Source: Maritalea mobilis (GTDB lineage Bacteria; Pseudomonadota; Alphaproteobacteria; Rhodobacterales; Rhodobacteraceae). Taken from it: 64,000 nucleotides of DNA. The DNA lies in NCBI RefSeq assembly GCF_019800885.1, contig NZ_JAHVKE010000002.1:1-64000 (forward strand). Reading direction: 5' to 3'. The notes under the pieces are model-generated. The model saw nothing but the letters and a program-made list of their open reading frames with translations. It ran no database searches and was not told where the DNA came from. Shown one piece after another: positions 8,128 through 17,078 of the stretch (positions within the stretch are counted from its first letter, which is position 1; each line of letters opens with the position of its first letter). A program made the translations under genes and the position numbers.

Positions 8128-11073
8128 ATGGGATTCGCCGAGCTTAGCATCACCTCGAACTTCACCTTTCTTAGGGGCGGATCGCACCCCGAGGAATACG
8201 CGCGGCGTGCCGCCCTGCTGGGGATCGAAGCCATCGCGATCGCCGATGAAAACTCGGTCGCGGGCGTGGTGCGGGCGTGGTCCGAGCTGCGCAAGATCGA
8301 GGAAGAGATCGCCGACGCCAAATCCGCCCGCGCCGACCCGATCGGCCCGCCAAAACCCGCGCATCTGCCAGACCCGCCGCGCGCGCCCATCGACCATGTG
8401 CCGCGCCTCTTGCCCGCCGCCTGCCTGACGCTGGCCGAGGGGGTGCGCCTGACCGCGCTGCCCCGCGACCGCACCGGCTGGGCCAGCCTGTGCCGCCTGC
8501 TGTCGGTGGGCAAGCTGCGCGCAGAAAAGGGTGGGTGCCTTTTGCATGTCGATGACCTGCTGGGGCAGGCGCGCGGGTTGGAACTCTTGCTGCACGCGCC
8601 CGACCGCGCCACCCCCGACTGGCAGCGCCCGGCGGATCGCCTGGTGCGCGGCCTCGGCCCGCAGATGAGCCTGCTGATGGCGCCCCGCTATGACGGGCTG
8701 GACGACGCGCGCTTAGACGCGGCGGCGCGGCTGGCAGATCGGCTGGGCCTGCCCACCGTCGCCTCGGCCCGGCCCCTGATGCATCACGGATCGCGGCGGC
8801 GGCTGACCGATGTGCTGACCTGCATTCGCGAGGGGCTACGCGTCGAGGATCTGGGCACCGCCGCGCAGGCCAATGCCGAACAGCGCCTGCGTGGCGAGGT
8901 CGAGATGCGCCGCCTTTTCGCCGGGCACGAGGACGCGGTCGCACGCACGACCCAGATCGCCGCGCGCCTGCAGTTCGACATCGCCAGCCTGCGCTACGAA
9001 TACCCCTCGGAAATCGCCGATGGCGAAACCGCAGCCCAGCGCCTGACCCGGCTGGCGCAGGAGGGGCTGGAATGGCGCTATCCCCAGGGCATCCCCGAGC
9101 GTGCGCAAAAGCAGCTACAGCACGAGCTGCGCCTGATCGCCAAGCTGAACTACGAACCCTATTTCCTGACCGTCCATGATATCGTCGCCTTCGCCCGGTC
9201 GCGCGGCATCCTCTGTCAGGGGCGCGGGTCGGCGGCGAACTCGATCACCTGCTACGCGCTTGGCGTGACCAGTGTCTCACCCGAGATCGGCACCATGGTG
9301 TTTGAACGCTTCGTCTCCGAGGCGCGGAACGAGCCGCCCGATATCGACGTCGATTTTGAACATGAACGACGCGAAGAGGTGATCCAGCACATCTACGAAC
9401 GCTATGGCCGCCACCGCGCGGGCCTGTGCGCCACCGTCATCCACTATCGCGGCAAACGCGCCGTGCGCGAGGTGGGCCGCGCCATGGGGCTGAGCGAGGA
9501 TGTGCTTTCGGCGCTCTCCAGCCAGATCTGGGGGTCATGGTCGAAAACCGGACCCGAGATGGACCGCATGCGCGAAATCGGCCTCGACCCCGACAGCCCG
9601 CGCCTGAAACAGACCATCCGCCTGATCGAGGAAATCATCGGCTTTCCCCGCCACCTGTCCCAGCATGTCGGCGGTTTCGTCATCACTGAAGGCCGCCTTG
9701 ATGAACTGGTCCCCATCGAGAACGCCACGATGGAGGACCGCACCGTCATCTGCTGGGACAAGGATGACATCGACGCGCTCGGCATCCTCAAGGTCGATGT
9801 GCTGGCGCTTGGGATGCTGACCTGCGTGCGCAAGGCGTTCGACCTGTTGGCGATGCACCACCAGGCCGATTACACGCTGGCGACCCTCCCGCCCGAGGAT
9901 CCGGCGGTCTATGACATGCTGTGCCGCGCCGACAGTCTGGGCGTCTTCCAGGTGGAAAGCCGGGCGCAGATGAATTTCCTGCCGCGCATGCGGCCGCGCT
10001 GTTTCTACGACCTCGTGATCCAGGTCGCGATCATCCGCCCCGGTCCCATCCAGGGCGACATGGTCCACCCCTTCATCCGCCGCCGCAACGGCGAGGAAGA
10101 AGTCAGCTTTCCCTCGGACGACCTCGGACGCGTGCTGGGCAAGACCCTCGGCGTGCCGCTGTTCCAGGAACAGGCGATGCAGATCGCGATCACCGGCGCG
10201 GGCTTCACCGCCGAAGAGGCCGACCGCCTGCGCCGGTCACTCGCCACCTTCAAGAAGCACGGCAATGTCAGCGAATTTCGCACCCGGTTCCTGCGCGGGA
10301 TGCGGGCCAATGGCTATGACGACGCATTCGCCGAACGCTGCTTTTCCCAGATCGAGGGTTTCGGCAGCTACGGCTTTCCCGAAAGCCACGCCGCCAGTTT
10401 TGCCCTGTTGGTCTATGCCAGCGCGTGGCTGAAACGGCATCACCCCGGCATCTTCGCCTGCGCGCTGCTCAACAGCCAGCCCATGGGCTTCTACGCCCCT
10501 GCCCAGATCGTGCGCGACGCCCGCGAACACGGGGTGGAGGTGCGGCCCATCTGCGTGAACCGCTCCCACTGGGACAACGTGATGGAACGGACCGAGACGG
10601 GCGAGTTGGCGCTGCGGCTAGGGTTCCGGCAGATCAAGTCGATGCGCGAGGAAGAGGCCGATTGGCTGACCGCCGCACGCGGCAACGGCTACACCTCGGT
10701 CGAGGATGTCTGGCGCCGCGCGGGGCTGGAGGCGCGGTTTCTCACCATCCTGTCCGAGGCCGACGCCTTCGCCGCGCTCGGGCTGGATCGGCGGCAGGCG
10801 CTGTGGGCCGCCCGCGCGCTGACACCCAAGCGTGAATTGCCGCTGTTCGCGGGCGATCTGGATGGTGAAGGGATCGTGGAGCCTGCCGCCCATCTGCCAA
10901 AGATGACCGAGGGCGAAGAGGTGGTGGAAGATTACGTCGCCATGCGCCTGACCTTGCGCAGCCACCCCGTGGCGCTGATCCGCGACCGCCTCAGCCCACG
11001 GATCGATCGGCGTTTGCTGAAAGGGCCGCCACAGACCGGCGTCTTGCCGCCGCAGCCGCGCCCGACCCGTTGA
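8128..11073 (+). CDS. dnaE2: Error-prone DNA polymerase III alpha subunit, short C-terminus
   Basis: Damage-inducible translesion polymerase of the C-family, normally working with ImuA and ImuB. The 981 residues begin with a PHP domain (ITSNFTFLRGGSHPEEYA), then palm and fingers with the catalytic aspartates in PDIDVDF (Asp405, 407, 409), and the helix-hairpin-helix region near the end. Usual family members are about 1,050-1,100 residues and go on after LSLKxHPVxxLR into an OB-fold region. Here the frame stops 28 residues after SHPVALIRD, with a Pro/Arg-rich tail. The next gene ends seven bases later, so the OB region is not hidden in another frame downstream. ATG 8128 fits the family start and leaves the LexA box upstream; GTG 8107 is the alternative. 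No imuA or imuB is adjacent. Confidence 0.93.
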   Translation: MGFAELSITSNFTFLRGGSHPEEYARRAALLGIEAIAIADENSVAGVVRAWSELRKIEEEIADAKSARADPIGPPKPAHLPDPPRAPIDHVPRLLPAACLTLAEGVRLTALPRDRTGWASLCRLLSVGKLRAEKGGCLLHVDDLLGQARGLELLLHAPDRATPDWQRPADRLVRGLGPQMSLLMAPRYDGLDDARLDAAARLADRLGLPTVASARPLMHHGSRRRLTDVLTCIREGLRVEDLGTAAQANAEQRLRGEVEMRRLFAGHEDAVARTTQIAARLQFDIASLRYEYPSEIADGETAAQRLTRLAQEGLEWRYPQGIPERAQKQLQHELRLIAKLNYEPYFLTVHDIVAFARSRGILCQGRGSAANSITCYALGVTSVSPEIGTMVFERFVSEARNEPPDIDVDFEHERREEVIQHIYERYGRHRAGLCATVIHYRGKRAVREVGRAMGLSEDVLSALSSQIWGSWSKTGPEMDRMREIGLDPDSPRLKQTIRLIEEIIGFPRHLSQHVGGFVITEGRLDELVPIENATMEDRTVICWDKDDIDALGILKVDVLALGMLTCVRKAFDLLAMHHQADYTLATLPPEDPAVYDMLCRADSLGVFQVESRAQMNFLPRMRPRCFYDLVIQVAIIRPGPIQGDMVHPFIRRRNGEEEVSFPSDDLGRVLGKTLGVPLFQEQAMQIAITGAGFTAEEADRLRRSLATFKKHGNVSEFRTRFLRGMRANGYDDAFAERCFSQIEGFGSYGFPESHAASFALLVYASAWLKRHHPGIFACALLNSQPMGFYAPAQIVRDAREHGVEVRPICVNRSHWDNVMERTETGELALRLGFRQIKSMREEEADWLTAARGNGYTSVEDVWRRAGLEARFLTILSEADAFAALGLDRRQALWAARALTPKRELPLFAGDLDGEGIVEPAAHLPKMTEGEEVVEDYVAMRLTLRSHPVALIRDRLSPRIDRRLLKGPPQTGVLPPQPRPTR

Positions 11074-11079
11074 ACAGGG

Positions 11080-12069
11080 TCAAAGGCCGAACTTGTCGCG
11101 CGCCTGTCCGACGCCCTTCATCACGCGCACCAACTCCTCGCTGATGCCGCCCTCGCTCAAGGCATGGCCCGCGTTGCGGATCATGTGCAACCGGCCTGAA
11201 GGCCACCCCGACGTCAGACGATGCGCCGACAAGGGCGGGCAGATCATGTCGTAGCGCCCCTGCACCACGGTGCCGGGGATATGCGCGATCCGGTGAAGGT
11301 CGCGCAGGATCTGGCCGTCTTCCTCGAGGAAGCCCTTGTTGGCGAAGTAATGGTTTTCCAGCCGGGCGAAGGCGCGGGCATAATCGGCCGGGCTTTCGCC
11401 CCCCATCCCGTCGCTTTCCATCGAGGCCAGCGCGTTTTCCCACGCCGCCCAGGCCCGGGCATAGCGCGTCTCGGTCATCAGGTCGCCGCAGAAGAGACGC
11501 CGGTTATAGGCCGCGATCAGGTCGCCGCGCTCTTCCTCGGGGATCGGGGTCACGAAGCGCGACCACTGGTCCGGCCAGAATTGCCCGGCCCCGCCCCCGT
11601 AGAACCAATCCAGTTCGCGCTGCATCGACAGGAACACGCCGCGCAGGGCGAGATAGCCCACGCGTTCGGGATGCGCCTCGGCATAGATCAGGGCGAGTGT
11701 CGCGCCCCAGCTGCCGCCGAAAACCGCCCACCGCTCGATCCCCAGCGTGTTCCGGATCCGCTCGATATCGTCGACAAGGTGCCAGGTCGTGTTGCTGCGG
11801 ACCGTGGCATGGGGCCGCGACCGCCCGCAGCCGCGCTGGTCGAACAGGATGATCCGCCAATCCTTGGGATCGAAATAGCGCCGCATGGCCGGGCTGCACC
11901 CGCCGCCCGGACCGCCATGCAACACCACGACAGGTGCGCCCTTGGGGTTGCCGCACTGCTCCACGTAAATGTGATGCCCATCGCCAACATCGAGCATCCG
12001 TTGGTCAAACGGGTCGATCGGGGGGAAAAGATGCGCGGCTGCGCGCTTTTGGCCGGAGAACTTGTCCAT
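11080..12069 (-). CDS. pip: Proline iminopeptidase (S33 alpha/beta hydrolase)
   Basis: Cytoplasmic aminopeptidase that releases N-terminal proline. The 329 residues show the HGGPGGGCSP oxyanion loop, the DQRGCGRSRPH motif and the nucleophile serine in GGSWGATL. Later come the Asp in VQGRYDMICP and the His in NAGHALSEGG, completing the triad. Length and order match the prolyl aminopeptidase family (about 315-330). ATG 12069 begins the conserved protein. It converges with dnaE2, with only six bases between the stops, and diverges from ubiG. Confidence 0.93.
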   Translation of the reverse strand: MDKFSGQKRAAAHLFPPIDPFDQRMLDVGDGHHIYVEQCGNPKGAPVVVLHGGPGGGCSPAMRRYFDPKDWRIILFDQRGCGRSRPHATVRSNTTWHLVDDIERIRNTLGIERWAVFGGSWGATLALIYAEAHPERVGYLALRGVFLSMQRELDWFYGGGAGQFWPDQWSRFVTPIPEEERGDLIAAYNRRLFCGDLMTETRYARAWAAWENALASMESDGMGGESPADYARAFARLENHYFANKGFLEEDGQILRDLHRIAHIPGTVVQGRYDMICPPLSAHRLTSGWPSGRLHMIRNAGHALSEGGISEELVRVMKGVGQARDKFGL

Positions 12070-12129
12070 CGGCTTCCTATATAGATCCTCAAGACACTGG
12101 CACCACCACACTCGCAGGAAGACGGGGGG

Positions 12130-12891
12130 ATGTCCATGAACACCGCCACGCAAACTGTCGACACCGTCGACGCATCCGAAATCGCCAAGTTCGAGGCCAT
12201 GGCCGCCGAATGGTGGGATCCGCACGGCAAGTTCAAGCCGCTGCACGAGATGAACCCCGTCCGGCTGGACTACATCACGACGCAGATCGCCGCCGAGTTC
12301 GGGCGCGACCTGACGGCGGACAAGCCGTTCGAGGGGCTGCGCCTTCTGGATATCGGCTGTGGCGGCGGGTTGCTGTCGGAACCAATGGCGCGTCTGGGAG
12401 CGACGGTGATCGGCGCCGATGCAGCCGAGCGCAACATCCCCGTGGCCAAGATCCACGCCGAGCAATCGGGGCTCGAGATCGACTATCGCCACACCACCGC
12501 CGAGGCGCTGGCCGCGGCGGGCGAGCAATTCGATGTCGTGCTGAACATGGAAGTGGTCGAACACGTGGCCGACCCCCTGGCCTACCTGACCGCCTGCCGC
12601 CAGCTGTTGAAGCCCGGCGGGCTGATGGTCTGCTCGACGCTCAACCGCAACCCCAAAAGCTTTGCCATGGCAATCGTGGGCGCGGAATACATCATGCGCT
12701 GGCTGCCCAAGGGGACGCATGAATGGTCGAAGTTCATCACGCCCGATGAACTTTATGACCTGATCCGCAACGCGGGCCTCGACCCGGTCGATCGCAAGGG
12801 GTTCGTCTTCAACCCGATCGCGTGGAGCTGGTCGATCTCGGACCGGGACCTGTCGGTGAACTACGTCACCGCCTCGATCAAACCGGCCTAA
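12130..12891 (+). CDS. ubiG: Ubiquinone biosynthesis O-methyltransferase
   Basis: SAM-dependent enzyme for both O-methylation steps of ubiquinone synthesis, acting at the inner face of the membrane. The 253 residues include the UbiG signature [29 protein letters not shown], the SAM loop [20 protein letters not shown], and [11 protein letters not shown] and [10 protein letters not shown] further on. Two starts are possible, ATG 12130 and ATG 12136. Its stop overlaps the stop of the convergent MarR gene by four bases. Confidence 0.96.
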   Translation: MSMNTATQTVDTVDASEIAKFEAMAAEWWDPHGKFKPLHEMNPVRLDYITTQIAAEFGRDLTADKPFEGLRLLDIGCGGGLLSEPMARLGATVIGADAAERNIPVAKIHAEQSGLEIDYRHTTAEALAAAGEQFDVVLNMEVVEHVADPLAYLTACRQLLKPGGLMVCSTLNRNPKSFAMAIVGAEYIMRWLPKGTHEWSKFITPDELYDLIRNAGLDPVDRKGFVFNPIAWSWSISDRDLSVNYVTASIKPA

Positions 12892-13334
12892 CCCTCGTCG
12901 CTTTCCAGCCGCAGGCGCAGCTCCCGAATCACGGGAAGCGTCTGCCGCACGCGGTCCGATCCGATTTCGCGCACCGTGTCGGCAAGGATCGGGGCGATGG
13001 CGGCGATAGCCGCGTCGCGGGCGCGTTTGCCCGAGGGGCTGATCGAGATCATCTTGCGCCGCGCATCGTCCCAATCGGGGCGCACGTGGATATGCCCCGC
13101 CCATTCCAGACGGTTCAGCGTGTTGGTCATCGCGCCGCGCGTGACGTGGAAAACCCGGGCCAGTTGGGCGGGGGATTTCTCTTCGCTCGACCGCGCAAGA
13201 TGGTTCAGCACCGAGAAATGACTCAGCTCCATGCCCTTGGGCAAGGCACGGGACAGCCGGTTGCGCGCCAGCTGGTCCGCCATGAACATCTCGCTGAAAA
13301 GGGCAACCGAAAGCGGGTCGTCGGAACCGGTCAT
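12888..13334 (-). CDS. MarR-family transcriptional regulator
   Basis: A 148-residue winged-helix DNA-binding protein. The core reads [64 protein letters not shown], with a recognition helix and a wing bearing the D-x-R-R pattern typical of MarR. ATG 13334 (MTGSDDPLS) gives the normal length; a start at 13370 would add 12 Arg/Ser-rich residues. Target genes and ligand are unknown. It may act on itself and on neighbours, but no operator was recognised. Confidence 0.88.
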   Translation of the reverse strand: MTGSDDPLSVALFSEMFMADQLARNRLSRALPKGMELSHFSVLNHLARSSEEKSPAQLARVFHVTRGAMTNTLNRLEWAGHIHVRPDWDDARRKMISISPSGKRARDAAIAAIAPILADTVREIGSDRVRQTLPVIRELRLRLESDEG

Positions 13335-13395
13335 TCCGGGATTAGAACGGCTTGAGGGGCGTTGGCGCAAGAGGGCGGGTGGTCGCGCCAGCCCG

Positions 13396-13656
13396 TCACG
13401 CGCCGTTCAGCAGGGAGTCAAGCTTGCCGTCCCGATCCAGCGCCGCCATGTCGTCATAGCCGCCGACATGGGTGTCGCCGATGAAGATCTGCGGCACCGT
13501 GTGGCGGCCATTGGCGCGTTGCAGCATCTCCTGGCGTTTCGACGGGTCCCGCATGACGTCGTACTCGACAAAGCTTTGGCCCTTGCTCTGCAAAAGCCGT
13601 TTCGCCGCGTGGCAAAAGCCGCAAAACGGCGAGGTATACATCTCGATGGTCGACAT
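13396..13656 (-). CDS. grxC: Glutaredoxin 3
   Basis: An 86-residue thiol-disulfide oxidoreductase of the cytoplasm, reduced by glutathione. The N-terminal YTSPFCGFCHAAKRLL carries a CGFC active site in place of the more common CPYC. The cis-proline loop TVPQIFIG and the GGYDD glutathione-binding motif follow. The start is 38 bases after comF on the same strand, so the two probably share a transcript. CGFC is a variant of the usual site, and both cysteines remain. Confidence 0.92.
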   Translation of the reverse strand: MSTIEMYTSPFCGFCHAAKRLLQSKGQSFVEYDVMRDPSKRQEMLQRANGRHTVPQIFIGDTHVGGYDDMAALDRDGKLDSLLNGA

Positions 13657-13694
13657 GGGCCGGGACTTTCCTGCTGTACTGGTGTTGACCCAAC

Positions 13695-14420
13695 CTAAGT
13701 ATCCATCCCGACGCGGGCCAGAGCGATCACGCGAATTTCTGTGGCGCCCGCGCCTCGGCAGGCTTCGGTCGCCGCGGCGAATGTCGCGCCCGAGGTCATG
13801 ACGTCATCGACAAGCACCACCGGGCGACCAGCCAAGATCGCACCGTATTTCGGGTGTGGCCGAATCGCATCGGACAGGTTGCGAAACCGCGCATCGCGGT
13901 CGCGCCCATCCTGGCTTGGCGTGGCGCGTGCGCGGACAAGGGCCTGCGGCGCGACCTCGGCCCCCGTCACCCGGCCCATCGCCTGCACCAGAAGCGCGGA
14001 CTGGTTGAACCGTCGTTGCGCAAGACGCCGCCAATGCAGCGGGATAGGCACCAGAACGGGGGCGCCCGCCAACAGGTCGGCCCCGGCACGCGCCAGCCAG
14101 GGCCCGGCGGCCCGCGCCACCTCGGCCCGGTCGCCATGTTTGAGGCCAAGCACCAGTTTGCGTCCGACCCCGTCATAGGCCATGACCGCCCGCCCTGCGG
14201 CCCAAGGCCGCGCGATCCGGTGGCATTCGTCGCAGACCAGCCTCTCGCCCTCGGCGCTCTGGCCGGGCAAGCCGGTGCCGCAAAGGTCACAGGCCGCGCC
14301 AAGAATGAAGGGCGTTTCGGCCCAGCACGACCCGCAGATCGCGAAATCGCTGTCGACGTGTGCGCCGCAATTCAAGCATTCCGGCGGAAAAACCGCATGC
14401 AGCATCGTTTGCAATCTCAC
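13695..14420 (-). CDS. comF: ComF-family phosphoribosyltransferase-like protein
   Basis: A 241-residue member of the ComF/GntX family. The N-terminus has a double zinc finger (ECLNCGAH, CGSCW, CDLCGTG, CDECH), and the C-terminus has a PRTase fold with the PRPP loop VVLVDDVMTSGATFAAA. The middle has the family motif HGDRAEVARAAGPWLA and RRFNQSALL. ComF helps DNA uptake in naturally competent bacteria, but homologues are widespread and their role elsewhere is uncertain. It is transcribed with grxC. It diverges from the methyltransferase gene across 47 bases, which must hold both promoters. Confidence 0.9.
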   Translation of the reverse strand: MRLQTMLHAVFPPECLNCGAHVDSDFAICGSCWAETPFILGAACDLCGTGLPGQSAEGERLVCDECHRIARPWAAGRAVMAYDGVGRKLVLGLKHGDRAEVARAAGPWLARAGADLLAGAPVLVPIPLHWRRLAQRRFNQSALLVQAMGRVTGAEVAPQALVRARATPSQDGRDRDARFRNLSDAIRPHPKYGAILAGRPVVLVDDVMTSGATFAAATEACRGAGATEIRVIALARVGMDT

Positions 14421-14467
14421 CTTCGCCCCCTAAGTTGCGATGGGTCAGTGAACAGGACCCAGACTTG

Positions 14468-15325
14468 ATGACCCCGACCACCCCACAGCCTCGTCTCGTG
14501 GATGCCGCTGCCCTTGCGCGGCACCGCGCCCGTGCGCGGCTGGATCGGGCCGGGTTCCTGCATGACGAGGCCCGGTTCGAGCTGCAGGAGAGGCTCATCG
14601 ACGTTAACAGAAGGTTTACGTCGCCCGCGATCGTGACGCCGTTCCCGCAAATATGGGCCGATCTGCTCCCGAATGCCCGTGTGGTCGCGGATGCCGAGAC
14701 ACTCGATCTCGACGCGGGCGCGCATGATCTCGTGGTGCATGCCATGGGGCTGCACTGGGCCGATGACCCGGTTGGCCAGATCGTGCAATGCCGTCGCGCC
14801 CTGCGCCCTGATGGCCTGTTCCTCGCCACGTGTTTCGGCGGAGAGACCCTTTCGGAACTGCGCCAAACGCTGGCCGAGGCAGAGATCGCCACCATGGGCG
14901 GGCTGTCTCCCCGCGTCGCGCCGATGGCCGAGATCCGCGACATGGGGTCGCTGCTGCAACGCGCGGGCCTCGCCCTGCCGGTAGCGGATCGGGTGAAAAA
15001 GACCGTGACCTATCCCGACGCGTTCGCCCTGATGCGCGACCTGCGAGACATGGGCGAGACCAACGCCCTGGCCGACCGGCACCGCCGCACGATGCCGAAA
15101 AGCCTTTTCGCGCATATGGCTGCGCTATATGCCGACCGCTTCGGGACACCCGATGGGCGGATCACCGCGACCTTCGATCTCGCCTTCCTGACCGCTTGGG
15201 CCCCGCATGACAGCCAGCAGAAACCCCTGCGACCCGGCGCCGCCCAATCGCGGTTGGCGGACGCGTTGAACACCACCGAATTTGACGAAGCGGCCATTCC
15301 GGCCCTAGACGGACCAGATGACTGA
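14468..15325 (+). CDS. SAM-dependent methyltransferase-fold protein, BioC/NDUFAF5-like
   Basis: A 285-residue class I methyltransferase-like protein. It resembles the BioC/NDUFAF5 group common in Alphaproteobacteria: LVDAAALARHRARARLDRAGFLHDEARFELQERL at the start, LDAGAHDLVVHAMGLHWADDPVGQIVQCRRALRPDGLFLATCFGGETL in the core. The glycine-rich SAM loop (normally DxGxGxG) is not seen, because the segment around PNARVVADAETLDL is shortened. Either the cofactor site is altered or the activity is not methyl transfer. In mitochondria NDUFAF5 hydroxylates a complex I subunit. It sits 12 bases upstream of hemH on the same strand, probably co-transcribed. Confidence 0.75.
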   Translation: MTPTTPQPRLVDAAALARHRARARLDRAGFLHDEARFELQERLIDVNRRFTSPAIVTPFPQIWADLLPNARVVADAETLDLDAGAHDLVVHAMGLHWADDPVGQIVQCRRALRPDGLFLATCFGGETLSELRQTLAEAEIATMGGLSPRVAPMAEIRDMGSLLQRAGLALPVADRVKKTVTYPDAFALMRDLRDMGETNALADRHRRTMPKSLFAHMAALYADRFGTPDGRITATFDLAFLTAWAPHDSQQKPLRPGAAQSRLADALNTTEFDEAAIPALDGPDD

Positions 15326-15337
15326 GGCTTGCCACAG

Positions 15338-16411
15338 ATGAACATGATGAAGCAGATGCCCGATTTGACAACGCCTTCCGACCACGCGCCCTCCGATCAC
15401 CCCAAGGTGACCTTCGGCAAGGTAGGGATTCTGCTGGCCAATCTCGGCACGCCCGACAACTACGACTACTGGTCGATGCGCCGCTATCTGAACGAGTTCC
15501 TCTCGGACAAGCGCGTCATCGACTACAGCCCGTGGATCTGGCAGCCGCTTCTGCAGCTCATCATCCTGACCAAGCGGCCCTTCAGCTCGGGCGCGGCCTA
15601 CAAGTCGATCTGGAACGAGGACAAGGGCGAAAGCCCCCTTATGACGATCACCAAGGATCAGACCGCCAAGATGAAGGCCCTGATGGAGGCGCGTTACGGC
15701 GACCAGGTCGTGGTCGATTTCTGCATGCGCTACGGCAACCCCTCGACCAAGTCCAAGGTCGATGAACTGGTTGCCCAGGGCTGCACCAAGATCCTGTTCT
15801 TCCCGCTCTATCCGCAATACGCGGGCGCAACCTCGGCCACGGCGTGTGACGAATTCTTCCGCGCGCTGCAGAACATCAAGTGGCAGCCCATCGCGCGTAC
15901 TGTCGAACCGTATTTCGAGAACCCCCTCTACATCGAAGCCCTCGCGCAATCCATCGAGCGGGCTTACGGCGAGTTGGAGAAGCGGCCCGATATCCTTGTC
16001 TGCTCCTACCACGGGGTGCCGCGCCGCTACCTGATGGAGGGCGACCCGTACCATTGCCAGTGCCAGAAAACGACGCGCTTGCTGAAGGAACGCCTTGGCT
16101 GGGACGACACCGAGATCACGACGACGTTCCAGTCGCGCTTTGGCCCCGAGGAATGGTTGAAGCCCTACACCGTGGAAGAGGTCGCGCGCCTTGCCGAGGA
16201 AGATGGCAAGAAGAACATCGCCGTCTGCGCACCCGCCTTCTCGGCCGACTGCATCGAAACGCTCGAAGAGATCAACGAAGAGATCAAGGAAAGCTTCGAA
16301 GAGGCCGGCGGTGAAGAGTTCACCTACATCCCGTGCCTCAACGACGACGACGCACACATGAAGGCGCTGGCCGCCGTGGTCGAAGAAAACCTTAAAGGGT
16401 GGCTGGACTGA
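15338..16411 (+). CDS. hemH: Ferrochelatase
   Basis: Inserts ferrous iron into protoporphyrin IX, the last step of protoheme synthesis, at the membrane. The 357 residues include GILLANLGTPD at the start, the catalytic His225 in CSYHGVPRRY, and the catalytic Glu307 in FSADCIETLEEI. A CxC-type cysteine set (YHCQCQKTTR) is also present. ATG 15338 is preferred to the TTG nine bases earlier. An N-terminal extension of about 25 residues precedes the conserved core. The 46-residue ORF on the other strand ends directly at its stop. Confidence 0.96.
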   Translation: MNMMKQMPDLTTPSDHAPSDHPKVTFGKVGILLANLGTPDNYDYWSMRRYLNEFLSDKRVIDYSPWIWQPLLQLIILTKRPFSSGAAYKSIWNEDKGESPLMTITKDQTAKMKALMEARYGDQVVVDFCMRYGNPSTKSKVDELVAQGCTKILFFPLYPQYAGATSATACDEFFRALQNIKWQPIARTVEPYFENPLYIEALAQSIERAYGELEKRPDILVCSYHGVPRRYLMEGDPYHCQCQKTTRLLKERLGWDDTEITTTFQSRFGPEEWLKPYTVEEVARLAEEDGKKNIAVCAPAFSADCIETLEEINEEIKESFEEAGGEEFTYIPCLNDDDAHMKALAAVVEENLKGWLD

Positions 16412-16552
16412 TCAGGCGGCCTTGACCGCAGAAACAGGGCGACCGGTATACAGCTGGTCGCCCACCTTGACCTGAACGAAGCCGTTGTTCAGGCGTTTCA
16501 CGAATATCCCCTGGATCGTGACGCAACTTCCAAGCGCGATCGTAGCAAACAC
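16412..16552 (-). CDS. Small uncharacterised protein (46 aa)
   Basis: Minus-strand frame opened by GTG 16552, with a GGGGGA Shine-Dalgarno seven bases upstream, and closed by TGA adjoining the hemH stop. The product starts MFATIALGSCVTIQGIF and continues with VKRLNNGFVQVKVGDQLYTG, ending in RPVSAVKAA. It reads as a compact beta-rich domain with regular alternation of hydrophobic residues and no low complexity. About 130 bases of AT-richer, promoter-like sequence precede it. Function is unknown; no family was recognised. The good ribosome site and the tidy fit against hemH favour a real gene. Confidence 0.6.
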   Translation of the reverse strand: MFATIALGSCVTIQGIFVKRLNNGFVQVKVGDQLYTGRPVSAVKAA

Positions 16553-16679
16553 AGCGTTGTCCCCCGTTTGTGTTTCCCAAGACTACTCGGCAAAGTTTAA
16601 AAAGCACTGCTAAATTGTTCGCAAGCACGCAAAAAGCGACCAAATTGCAGGCAATCGGCGAAAATCCGCGAAATCCTGT

Positions 16680-17078
16680 TCAGAGCCAGTCGCGCAAAAG
16701 CGGGATCAGGGGGATGTCGGCAGCCGGCATCGGGTAGTCCCGCAATTCACTCGCCCGCGCCCAGGCCAGTGTCTGCCCCTCCTGCGCACGCGGTATACCG
16801 GTCCACTTGCGGCAGGCAAACAGCGGCATGAGCAGGTGAAAATCGTCGTAGCTGTGGCTGGCGAAGGTTAGTGGCGCAAGGCAGCTGTCCCACGTCTCGA
16901 TGCCCAGTTCCTCGTGCAATTCGCGCACCAGCGCCGCCTCGGGCGTTTCACCGGGTTCGACCTTGCCGCCCGGAAACTCCCACAGGCCCGCCATGGACTT
17001 CCCCTCGGGCCGCTGCGCCAGAAGCACGCGGTTATCACGGTCGATCAGGGCGACGGCAGAGACGAGAATGGTCTTCAC
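16680..17078 (-). CDS. mutT: 8-oxo-dGTP diphosphatase (Nudix, MutT type)
   Basis: Cleans the nucleotide pool of oxidised dGTP and so lowers A:T to C:G transversions. The 132 residues include the start SAVALIDRDNRVLLAQRPEGKSMAGLWEFPGGKVEPGE and a complete Nudix box (GGKVEPGETPEAALVRELHEELGI). The QRPEGKSMAGLWEFPGG stretch is characteristic of MutT. It starts with GTG 17078, which overlaps the argJ stop as GTGA, so the two are translationally coupled. Confidence 0.92.
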   Translation of the reverse strand: MKTILVSAVALIDRDNRVLLAQRPEGKSMAGLWEFPGGKVEPGETPEAALVRELHEELGIETWDSCLAPLTFASHSYDDFHLLMPLFACRKWTGIPRAQEGQTLAWARASELRDYPMPAADIPLIPLLRDWL

